Made by a program: the position numbers and the translations under genes. Positions 1 to 5,051 of a stretch of DNA of 5,051 nt are shown piece by piece. The notes beneath the pieces were generated by a model. That model had not been told where the DNA came from. It did no database searches and was given only the letters and a program-made list of their open reading frames with translations. The stretch covers positions 1-5,051 of the forward strand of contig JADFKX010000152.1 in the NCBI GenBank assembly GCA_022564695.1, written 5' to 3'. Every line of letters starts with the position of its first letter. Position 1 is the first letter of the stretch. The DNA is from Chloroflexota bacterium. GTDB taxonomy: Bacteria; Chloroflexota; Dehalococcoidia; SM23-28-2; RBG-16-64-32.

Positions 1-1
1 C

Positions 2-2800
2 TATCGGGCGGTGCAGGACTACTTCGAGTGCGAGTCTCTGGGGGCGCTGACGGTGAAGGGGAAAGCGGAGCCGGTGGTGGCCTACCGGGTGGTGCGGGAG
101 ACGGCGGTGCGCACCCGCTTCGAGGCGGCGGCGGAGCGGGGCCTCACCCCCTTCGTTGGCCGCGACCAGGAGCAGACGGTGCTCAGGGGCTATCTGGAGC
201 AGGCGAAGCGGGGCCAGGGGCAGGTGGTGTTCGTCTCCGGCGAGGCGGGCATCGGCAAGTCCCGCCTGCTGCTGGAGTTCCGCCGCTCTACCCTGGACGA
301 GGGCGTCACCTGGCTGGAGGGCCATTGCAGCTCCTACGGCAAGAACATCCCCTACCTACCTGCCATCGACATCCTGAAGCGCAACTTCGACGTGCAGGAG
401 GGCGACAACGACGCCGCCATCATCGGCAAGGTTGACGAGGGCACCGCCGGCTGGGACGAGGCGGCAAGAGCCACCGTCCCCTACCTGAAGTACCTGCTAA
501 ACGTGGATCCCGGCGACCCGACCGTCAACACCATGAACCCGATGGAGCGGCGGGCCGGCATCTTCGACGGCCTGCGGGCGCTACTCCTTCAGGAGAGCCG
601 GCGGCAGCCTCTGGTGGTTGTCTTGGAGGACCTCCACTGGATCGACGAGAAGTCGGAGGAGGCGCTGGCCGCCTTGGTGGACGTCGTCGCGTCGGCGCCT
701 GTGCTGCTTGTCCTCACCTACCGGCCCGGCTACGCTCACTCCCTGGGCGAGCGCACCTACTACAGCCGCCTGGCCCTGGGCCACCTGCCGCCTGAGGAGA
801 GCGCGGCCATGGCGGAGCGGGTGCTCCAGGTAGCCACGCTACCCGAGCAGCTCCGGGAAGTGATCACCGGCAAGGCCGAGGGCAACCCGTTCTACATCGA
901 GGAGGTCACCAAGTCTCTGGTCGAGTCCGGCGTTCTCCGCAAGACCAACGGCAGCTACTCCCTGGAGCGGCCCGCCGAACAGGTCCGCGTGCCCGACACC
1001 ATCCAGGAGGTGATCCTCAGTCGTATCGACCGGCTGGAGCGACGCGCCAAGGAGGCGATCCAACTCGCCTCCGTCATCGGCCGCGAGTTCACGGTGCGGC
1101 TGCTAAACCGCATCTCGGACGTTGAGACGAAGCTGGACGACCCGCTGGGCGAGCTGAAGGCGCTGGAGCTGATCTACGAGAAAACGTACTTCCCCGAGCT
1201 GTCCTACATGTTCAAGCACGCCCTCACCCACGACGTGGCCTACTCCACGCTGCTGCTGGAGCGGCGTAAGGCGTTGCACAGCATCGTGGCCGCGGCGATC
1301 GAGGAGCTGTACAGCGACCGGCTGCCGGAGCAGTACGAGGCGCTGGCCCACCACTACTACGAGGGGCAGCAGTGGGAAAAGGCCCTGGACTACCTGGTGA
1401 AGGCGGGCGACAAGGCGGCGGCCGCCTTCGCCAACCAGGATGCGCTGGACTATTACGACCGGGCCCTGGAGGTGTGCGACAGGCTGGGCGAGCCAGCCCT
1501 TGAGACAGCCGCATCCGTGGCCCAGAGCCGGGCCTTCGTCAACTTCACCATCGGGGAGTTTCCCGACGGCATCGCTGACCTTGAGCGGTTGCTGGCGGCA
1601 GCCCGCGGCCTGGGGGACCGCCACCTGGAGGGGATGGCCCTGGCCTACCGAGGGCTGTTCGAGAACGAGGAGCACGATTTTGAGAAGGCTCAAGATACCC
1701 TGCAAGCAGCGCTCGCCATCGGGCAGGAGATCGGGGACAACGAGGTAGCCTTCATGTCCCAAGTGGGGCTTGCCGAGCTTTTCTACGTGACCAACCGACG
1801 TGCAGAGGCGGAAGCTTTGGCAGCCGCCGCCGAGAAGCTGGCTCCCGCCGCCTCTGATGCACTTGCTCTAGGCTATTGGGGCCTCTTTCACAGTATCTCC
1901 GCAAACTGGGCCGGCCGCTTCGATGAAGCCATTCACAGGATGCACGGGGCCTGGAGGTCCACCGCGGACCAGATGGCGGCCATGGCCGTGTTCGCAGACT
2001 GGTGCGAAGCGCTGGCGATGGGCGGAAGGGGAGACTACGATGAGGCGCTCCAAGCCCTCCGCGATTTAGTTTCTACCTGCGACCGGATCGGCGAGGTCCA
2101 GGTTCGCGCCCGAGCCCTGAATACCATCGGCTGGATCTGTGGTGAGCTGCAGGATCACCTCAACGCGATAGAGTGGGACAAGCGCGGGGTGGAAGCCGCA
2201 GTCGAGCAGAATAGGCCCGACCCCGAGTTCGAGAACAACGCCCGGCTGAACCTGGGGGACAGCCTGGTGGCGCTGGGCCGCCTGGACGAGGCCGAGGAGC
2301 AGTACAAGATGGTAGAGCGGGTAGCGCGCAACCCACTGCCACCGGAGCTCTGGATGCTATGGCGCTACTCCGAGCACCTGTTCCACAGCTACGGTGAGCT
2401 GTGTCTGGCCCGCGGCGACCACGCCAAAGCCCTCACTTACGCCGACGAGTGCCTGCAACTGGCGGAGCCGAACGACAGCAAGAAGAACATCGTCAAGGGC
2501 CGGCGGCTGCGGGGGCAGGCGCTGCTGGCCCAGGGCAAGCTGTCGGAGGCGGAGCAGGAGCTGGCGACCGCCCTGGAGATCGCGAAGGAGATCGGCAACC
2601 CGCCGCAGCTCTGGAAGACGTACGTCGCCCTGGGCGACCTGTGCCAGGCGCAGAGGAAAACGAAGGACGCCCGCCAGGCCTACGGCGAAGCGCTATCGGT
2701 CATCGATGGCGTGGCCGCAGACCTGACAGACGAGTCGCTCAAGGAGACCTTTCTCGGCTCGCCGCACGTGCAAGAGATTCGAGCCAAGGGTTCCAGCTAG
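2..2800 (+). CDS. Class III cyclase / STAND-type AAA ATPase / TPR signalling protein, C-terminal part (5' end outside window)
   Basis: This is the C-terminal 932 residues of a large cytoplasmic regulator. The frame is open from the left edge, so the GTG at 11 is not the true start. Numbering from that GTG, residues 1-28 (ending LTVKGKAEPVVAYRVV) look like the closing strands of a class III adenylate/guanylate cyclase domain; its catalytic core lies upstream. Residues 46-310 form an ATPase: FVGRDQE (48-54), Walker A GEAGIGKS (77-84), Walker B LVVVLEDLHWID (201-212), TYRPG (236-240) and GNPFYIEEV (291-299), the set seen in STAND/AAA_16 proteins. A helical linker carries FKHALTHDVAYSTLL (401-415). 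From about 440 to 900 there are degenerate TPR-like helix pairs, for example around 453-486, 743-776, 793-816, 830-863 and 870-900. Family knowledge suggests that the TPRs sense a partner, the ATPase acts as a nucleotide switch and the cyclase is the output. The ligand is unknown. Cyclase activity cannot be judged because the metal-binding and base-binding residues are not visible. The methyltransferase gene follows after 90 bp. Confidence 0.93.
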   Translation, partial: YRAVQDYFECESLGALTVKGKAEPVVAYRVVRETAVRTRFEAAAERGLTPFVGRDQEQTVLRGYLEQAKRGQGQVVFVSGEAGIGKSRLLLEFRRSTLDEGVTWLEGHCSSYGKNIPYLPAIDILKRNFDVQEGDNDAAIIGKVDEGTAGWDEAARATVPYLKYLLNVDPGDPTVNTMNPMERRAGIFDGLRALLLQESRRQPLVVVLEDLHWIDEKSEEALAALVDVVASAPVLLVLTYRPGYAHSLGERTYYSRLALGHLPPEESAAMAERVLQVATLPEQLREVITGKAEGNPFYIEEVTKSLVESGVLRKTNGSYSLERPAEQVRVPDTIQEVILSRIDRLERRAKEAIQLASVIGREFTVRLLNRISDVETKLDDPLGELKALELIYEKTYFPELSYMFKHALTHDVAYSTLLLERRKALHSIVAAAIEELYSDRLPEQYEALAHHYYEGQQWEKALDYLVKAGDKAAAAFANQDALDYYDRALEVCDRLGEPALETAASVAQSRAFVNFTIGEFPDGIADLERLLAAARGLGDRHLEGMALAYRGLFENEEHDFEKAQDTLQAALAIGQEIGDNEVAFMSQVGLAELFYVTNRRAEAEALAAAAEKLAPAASDALALGYWGLFHSISANWAGRFDEAIHRMHGAWRSTADQMAAMAVFADWCEALAMGGRGDYDEALQALRDLVSTCDRIGEVQVRARALNTIGWICGELQDHLNAIEWDKRGVEAAVEQNRPDPEFENNARLNLGDSLVALGRLDEAEEQYKMVERVARNPLPPELWMLWRYSEHLFHSYGELCLARGDHAKALTYADECLQLAEPNDSKKNIVKGRRLRGQALLAQGKLSEAEQELATALEIAKEIGNPPQLWKTYVALGDLCQAQRKTKDARQAYGEALSVIDGVAADLTDESLKETFLGSPHVQEIRAKGSS

Positions 2801-2817
2801 TATGGTTTGCGGGAACA

Positions 2818-2831
2818 GTGACACCGGTCAC
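2818..2831. repeat. Small inverted repeat GTGAC-accg-GTCAC in the spacer before the methyltransferase gene
   Basis: Two perfect 5-base arms flank a 4-base centre, 17 bases after the stop of the cyclase/ATPase gene and about 60 bases before the methyltransferase start. No T-run follows, so it is a poor intrinsic terminator. It could be a small operator for a dimeric regulator, a weak RNA hairpin, or chance. I found no convincing -35/-10 pair in this 90 bp spacer; TACTCT at 2854-2859 is only a faint -10 candidate with no matching -35. Confidence 0.25.
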
Positions 2832-2879
2832 AGCGCAGCCGCCGCAGGGGCTGTACTCTAGCGCAAGTCGTCCCAGAGC

Positions 2880-2886
2880 AGGAGGT
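2880..2886 (+). promoter_or_regulatory. Strong Shine-Dalgarno sequence AGGAGGT
   Basis: Seven consecutive bases match the complement of the 16S rRNA 3' end. The AGGAGG core ends five bases before the ATG at 2891. This fixes the start of the methyltransferase gene and suggests efficient translation that does not depend on coupling to the upstream gene. Confidence 0.85.
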
Positions 2887-2890
2887 AATA

Positions 2891-3952
2891 ATGCAACAGC
2901 AGATCGACGGGCAGCGAGTTCAAGAGTTCGCGGGGCAGTTGATGGGCCTCTACACCGGCAGCATGCTCAGCTTCATGGTGGACCTTGGCTACAAGACGGG
3001 GCTGTTCGAAGCGGCGGCGAAGGGGCCGGGCACCAGCCAGGAGATCGCGGAGCGGGCCGGCCTGAACGAACGCTACGTGCGGGAGTGGCTGGGCGCCATG
3101 ACAACCGGCAGCATCTTCAATTACGATGCCGCCTCCGGCGCCTATTCCCTGCCAGCGGAGCACGCCATCTGTCTCACCGGCGAAACCGGTTTCAATCTAG
3201 CGCCTATGAGCCAGATACTTGCGCACCTGGGAAAGCACGTCCACAAGATTGCAGATGCCTTCGAGAACGGCGGCGGCGTACCCTACTCTGAGTTCCGACC
3301 GGAGTTCACCGAAGTGATGGACAGCATGGGCCGGCGCCGCTACGACGCGCTGCTCGTCAGCGGCTACCTGCCGGCAGCCAACGGCCTCCAGGAACAGCTC
3401 CAGAGGGGCATCCGCGCAGCCGATATCGGCTGCGGCAGCGGCCACTGCGTCAATATCATGGCGCGGGAGTATCCTAACTCTACCTTCGTCGGATACGACA
3501 TCGCAGAGGACGCCATCGCTAAGGGGAACGCGGAGGCGAAAGAGATGGGGCTATCGAACGCACGCTTCGAGGTTCTCGATGTCACGGAGATTCCTTCCGA
3601 GCCGAAGTTCGACCTTATCACGGCGTTTGACGCCATCCACGACCAGGTGGACCCCGCGACCGTCTTGCGGCGGGTGAGCGAGGCGCTGGCCCCGGACGGC
3701 ACGTTCCTGATGATCGATATCAAGGCCTCCAGCAACGTTGAGGAGAACGTTGGCAACCCGACAGCGCCGTTCCTCTACGGGATCAGTGTCATGCACTGCA
3801 TGACGGTCTCGCTGGCCCACGACGGGGCCGGGCTGGGCACTGTGTGGGGCGAGCAGGTGGCGCGGCGCATGCTGGCGGAGGCTGGCTTCACCAGGGTGGA
3901 GATGTCGGACGCACCAGACCCGTTGAACAGCATCTACGTCTGCCGAGAGTAA
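2891..3952 (+). CDS. SAM-dependent class I methyltransferase with N-terminal winged helix, Rv2258c-like
   Basis: A 353-residue soluble protein predicted to transfer a methyl group from S-adenosylmethionine to an unknown acceptor. The N-terminal part (about 34-95) is a winged-helix fold containing TSQEIAERAGLNERYVREWL (48-67), typical of the dimerising, substrate-covering domain of these enzymes. The Rossmann-like catalytic domain follows: motif I ADIGCGSGHC (177-186), the acidic residue of motif II in GYDIAEDAI (D203), and FDLITAFDAIHDQ (240-252). The C-terminal signature MHCMTVSLA (301-309), GLGTVWGE (314-321) and LAEAGF (328-333) is what I know from the M. tuberculosis Rv2258c group, which has the same length. 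His250-Asp251 sits where the HDW motif of O-methyltransferases lies, so O-methylation is a reasonable guess. Some relatives are annotated as transcriptional regulators because of the winged helix, but complete SAM motifs favour an enzyme. The start is supported by AGGAGGT just upstream. It may be co-transcribed with the cyclase/ATPase gene. Confidence 0.93.
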   Translation: MQQQIDGQRVQEFAGQLMGLYTGSMLSFMVDLGYKTGLFEAAAKGPGTSQEIAERAGLNERYVREWLGAMTTGSIFNYDAASGAYSLPAEHAICLTGETGFNLAPMSQILAHLGKHVHKIADAFENGGGVPYSEFRPEFTEVMDSMGRRRYDALLVSGYLPAANGLQEQLQRGIRAADIGCGSGHCVNIMAREYPNSTFVGYDIAEDAIAKGNAEAKEMGLSNARFEVLDVTEIPSEPKFDLITAFDAIHDQVDPATVLRRVSEALAPDGTFLMIDIKASSNVEENVGNPTAPFLYGISVMHCMTVSLAHDGAGLGTVWGEQVARRMLAEAGFTRVEMSDAPDPLNSIYVCRE

Positions 3953-3998
3953 GCTCGACAGACGAGTCGGCAATACAGCACACCGCGGCTACTGTGGA

Positions 3999-4023
3999 CG
4001 CTTGGAAGCACCGACCTCAAGCG
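3999..4023. other. Inverted repeat CGCTTG...CAAGCG between the convergent gene ends
   Basis: Two perfect 6-base arms (3999-4004 and 4018-4023) enclose a 13-base loop. Outside them, GGAC (3996-3999) can also pair with GTCC (4029-4032). The structure overlaps the reductase stop codon (4017-4019) and lies about 47 bases after the methyltransferase stop. Its position suits a bidirectional transcription end, but there is no T-run on either side and the loop is large. It is at best a factor-dependent or weak terminator. The rest of 3953-4016 shows nothing else. Confidence 0.22.
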
Positions 4024-4628
4024 GGCGTGTCCATTTCACAAGCGTACCGCGCGAACTCGTGCGGTCGGACGAGCCGTAATATCCACTTAGTGAACTCATC
4101 CAGGTGTCTTCCGAGCAAGTCCTTGGTTTCTTCGTCAATCAGATTACCTTCCGAGTCGAACCGCGGAGGGGCGAATGCTTGGACTAGCACTCCCGGCTTG
4201 ACCATCACCACTGAACCAGTCTCCGCAAGGATCTCCCGAAGTTGCATCTGGGCACGGGCAGTCCCTGCTCTCCCACCCGCGCCTATAATCGTCGCGGGTT
4301 TACCCATCAATGATCCCTCCTCCCTGTCCCGCGAAGCCCAATCGATCGCATTCTTTAGCGCTCCCGAGGTACCCCAGTTGTATTCTGGGGTAGCGAACAG
4401 CACAGCATCGGCATCGCGTATGGCTGACTTAAGCGCTATAACCGACTCAGGATCACCTTGAGCCTCGACGTCCCCGTTGTAGAAAGGGAGATCTATTATG
4501 TCAAAGATCGTTATCTCCATTCGTTCAGGAGCGATCTGCTGCGCGGCCCGCAACAGTCCGCTATTAAATGACGCTTTGCGAAGGCTGCCGGAGATGCCCA
4601 AGACCCGGAGATGTGTGTCGCTGTTCAT
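4017..4628 (-). CDS. NAD(P)H-dependent FMN reductase, flavodoxin-like
   Basis: A 203-residue cytoplasmic flavoprotein, close to the usual 180-200 of the NADPH-dependent FMN reductase family (ChrR/YieF and azoreductase-like). These enzymes bind FMN and use NAD(P)H for two-electron reduction of quinones, and sometimes chromate, azo dyes or nitro compounds, often limiting oxidative stress. Strand 1 and the FMN phosphate loop are visible as LRVLGISGSLRKASFN (7-22), matching GSxRxxSxN. The isoalloxazine-binding segment is PEYNWGTSGALKNAIDW (81-97). The glycine loop GAGGRAGTARAQ (116-127) precedes the last helices. The C-terminal 18 residues run slightly past the typical fold. No signal peptide or membrane segment is seen. 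The start is secure: an in-frame TGA lies at 4650-4652, ATG is the first start after it, and AGGGAG stands just upstream. Hand-counted GC is about 56%, well below its neighbours, which suggests a different origin. The exact substrate cannot be read from the sequence. Confidence 0.94.
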   Translation of the reverse strand: MNSDTHLRVLGISGSLRKASFNSGLLRAAQQIAPERMEITIFDIIDLPFYNGDVEAQGDPESVIALKSAIRDADAVLFATPEYNWGTSGALKNAIDWASRDREEGSLMGKPATIIGAGGRAGTARAQMQLREILAETGSVVMVKPGVLVQAFAPPRFDSEGNLIDEETKDLLGRHLDEFTKWILRLVRPHEFARYACEMDTPA

Positions 4629-4633
4629 TTCGT

Positions 4634-4639
4634 CTCCCT
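4634..4639 (-). promoter_or_regulatory. Ribosome binding site AGGGAG of the FMN reductase gene
   Basis: Read on the minus strand, AGGGAG stands five bases before the ATG whose first base is 4628. It is a good Shine-Dalgarno match at standard spacing and supports that start. Confidence 0.7.
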
Positions 4640-4664
4640 TCTTTCGTGTTCATGCTCGTCGATC

Positions 4665-4680
4665 TGGCGATATATGGCGA
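4665..4680. promoter_or_regulatory. Direct repeat TGGCGA-tata-TGGCGA with possible -10 element, upstream of the FMN reductase gene
   Basis: Two identical hexamers (4665-4670 and 4675-4680) are spaced exactly 10 bases apart, one helical turn, around TATA. On the minus strand the middle reads TATATC (complement of 4669-4674), an acceptable -10 about 40 bases from the ATG. A -35 at 17-base spacing is poor (TCCACT). If this is a promoter, the repeat would overlap it and could be the site of a regulator. It may equally be chance, since the spacer is only 91 bp and the upstream gene runs the same way. Confidence 0.3.
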
Positions 4681-4719
4681 CCTCGCATCTTAGTGGAGGC
4701 CTGCGCCGATTAGACGTAC

Positions 4720-5051
4720 CTAGGTGGGTTCGACTACGTTGACGCTAAAGTTCATTGCTTCCAGAAATTCCCGTGGCTCGACGACCTGCCACGGCGCACA
4801 TGCCCCCACCGCCTCGATCGAGCCCTGGGCCATACGGGTCGCGAGCTCGGCCAGCGCCTCAGCGGTGAAGCCGTAGCCGTCCCGGCCCTCGATGAGGACC
4901 GCCTGGCGGCGGCCATCCAGCGCCTTCGCCTCGACGTGACAAGCCACTCGCGCCTGGCTCTCGCTCTCGCCGGGCGCCGCCGGCCCGCGCTCCGCAGCTC
5001 TGAGAAGAAGCCCTAAGACGCCGGGGATGCCAACCAGGCGGGTGATGATCG
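4720..5051 (-). CDS. C-terminal part of a probable saccharopine-dehydrogenase-like oxidoreductase (5' end outside window)
   Basis: The frame ends at TAG (4720-4722) and stays open without a stop to the right edge, giving about 109 visible residues. A GTG at 4945-4947 would give a 75-residue protein, but the coding style continues upstream of it (IITRLVGIPGVLGLLLRAAE near the edge), so the true start is outside. The visible end shows a strand-rich piece (ACHVEAKALDGRRQAVLIEG), then DGYGFTAEALAELATRMAQG, then APWQVVEPREFLEAM. This resembles the C-terminus of bacterial saccharopine-dehydrogenase-like NAD(P)-binding proteins, where a TA-rich helix follows the last sheet strand and a final loop leads to a short helix. 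The Rossmann domain that would prove it is not visible, so the family call is tentative; that this is a real coding end is more certain. GC is about 75% in a counted line, unlike the reductase gene 91 bp downstream. Confidence 0.6.
   Translation of the reverse strand, partial: IITRLVGIPGVLGLLLRAAERGPAAPGESESQARVACHVEAKALDGRRQAVLIEGRDGYGFTAEALAELATRMAQGSIEAVGACAPWQVVEPREFLEAMNFSVNVVEPT

Noticed and set aside
11..13. GTG as a start codon for the large forward gene
   Set aside because: The same frame is open to the left edge (Tyr-Arg-Ala precede it) and the residues around it belong to the middle of a cyclase domain end, so translation begins upstream of the window.
1103..1762. 219-codon open frame on the minus strand
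   Set aside because: It lies wholly antisense to the ATPase/TPR coding region, whose motifs are unmistakable; its product is a low-complexity Val/Leu/Gln/Gly-rich translation typical of the opposite strand of high-GC genes.
2401..3291. 296-codon open frame on the plus strand spanning the gene boundary
   Set aside because: It overlaps the ends of two well-supported genes in another frame and gives an Arg/Pro/Gly/Ala-rich product without domains.
3364..3973. Minus-strand open frames opposite the methyltransferase
   Set aside because: They are shadows of the Rv2258c-like gene, whose SAM motifs and ribosome site identify the true strand and frame.
3844..4461. 205-codon plus-strand frame across the convergent junction
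   Set aside because: It runs antisense through the FMN reductase and over the methyltransferase end; no domain is recognisable and both real genes have clear motifs.
4718..4725. Palindrome ACCTAGGT at the stop codon of the rightmost gene
   Set aside because: Eight bases long, no extended stem and no T-run; expected by chance at this frequency and gives no support for a terminator.
1..5051. CRISPR array, tRNA, insertion sequence, toxin-antitoxin or phage module
   Set aside because: No regularly spaced repeats, cloverleaf sequence, transposase, terminal inverted repeats or small paired genes are visible anywhere in the window.

Overview
The window holds four protein-coding genes. Two run left to right (2-2800 and 2891-3952) and two run right to left (4720-5051 and 4017-4628), so the pairs converge at about 3953-4016. 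The outer genes are cut by the window edges. I saw no tRNA, rRNA, insertion sequence, CRISPR array or phage gene. The DNA is GC-rich, with hand-counted lines of 57-77% GC in the long genes. Protein style fits a high-GC bacterium, probably Chloroflexota or Actinomycetota, often seen in environmental metagenomes. That placement is inferred from protein families only and is not firm.

Left part (1-2800): the C-terminal 932 residues of a very large signalling protein. It begins in the last strands of a class III adenylate/guanylate cyclase domain, continues into a STAND/AAA-type ATPase with clear Walker A and B motifs, and ends in about 480 residues of TPR-like helical repeats. Most of the cyclase domain lies off the left edge.

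Middle (2801-3952): a 90 bp spacer with a small inverted repeat and a very strong Shine-Dalgarno sequence leads into a 353-residue SAM-dependent methyltransferase with an N-terminal winged-helix domain, of the Mycobacterium tuberculosis Rv2258c type. The spacing allows co-transcription with the cyclase/ATPase gene, but the sequence does not prove it.

Right part (4017-5051): on the minus strand, a flavodoxin-like NAD(P)H-dependent FMN reductase lies downstream of the C-terminal end of another protein, tentatively saccharopine-dehydrogenase-like, whose frame is open to the window edge. The reductase gene is clearly less GC-rich (about 56%) than its neighbours and may have a separate origin. A TGGCGA direct repeat with 10 bp period lies in its upstream region.

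The four genes do not form an obvious pathway. I see nothing that amounts to a new system. The best leads are the cyclase-STAND-TPR regulator beside an orphan methyltransferase, and the compositional outlier reductase.
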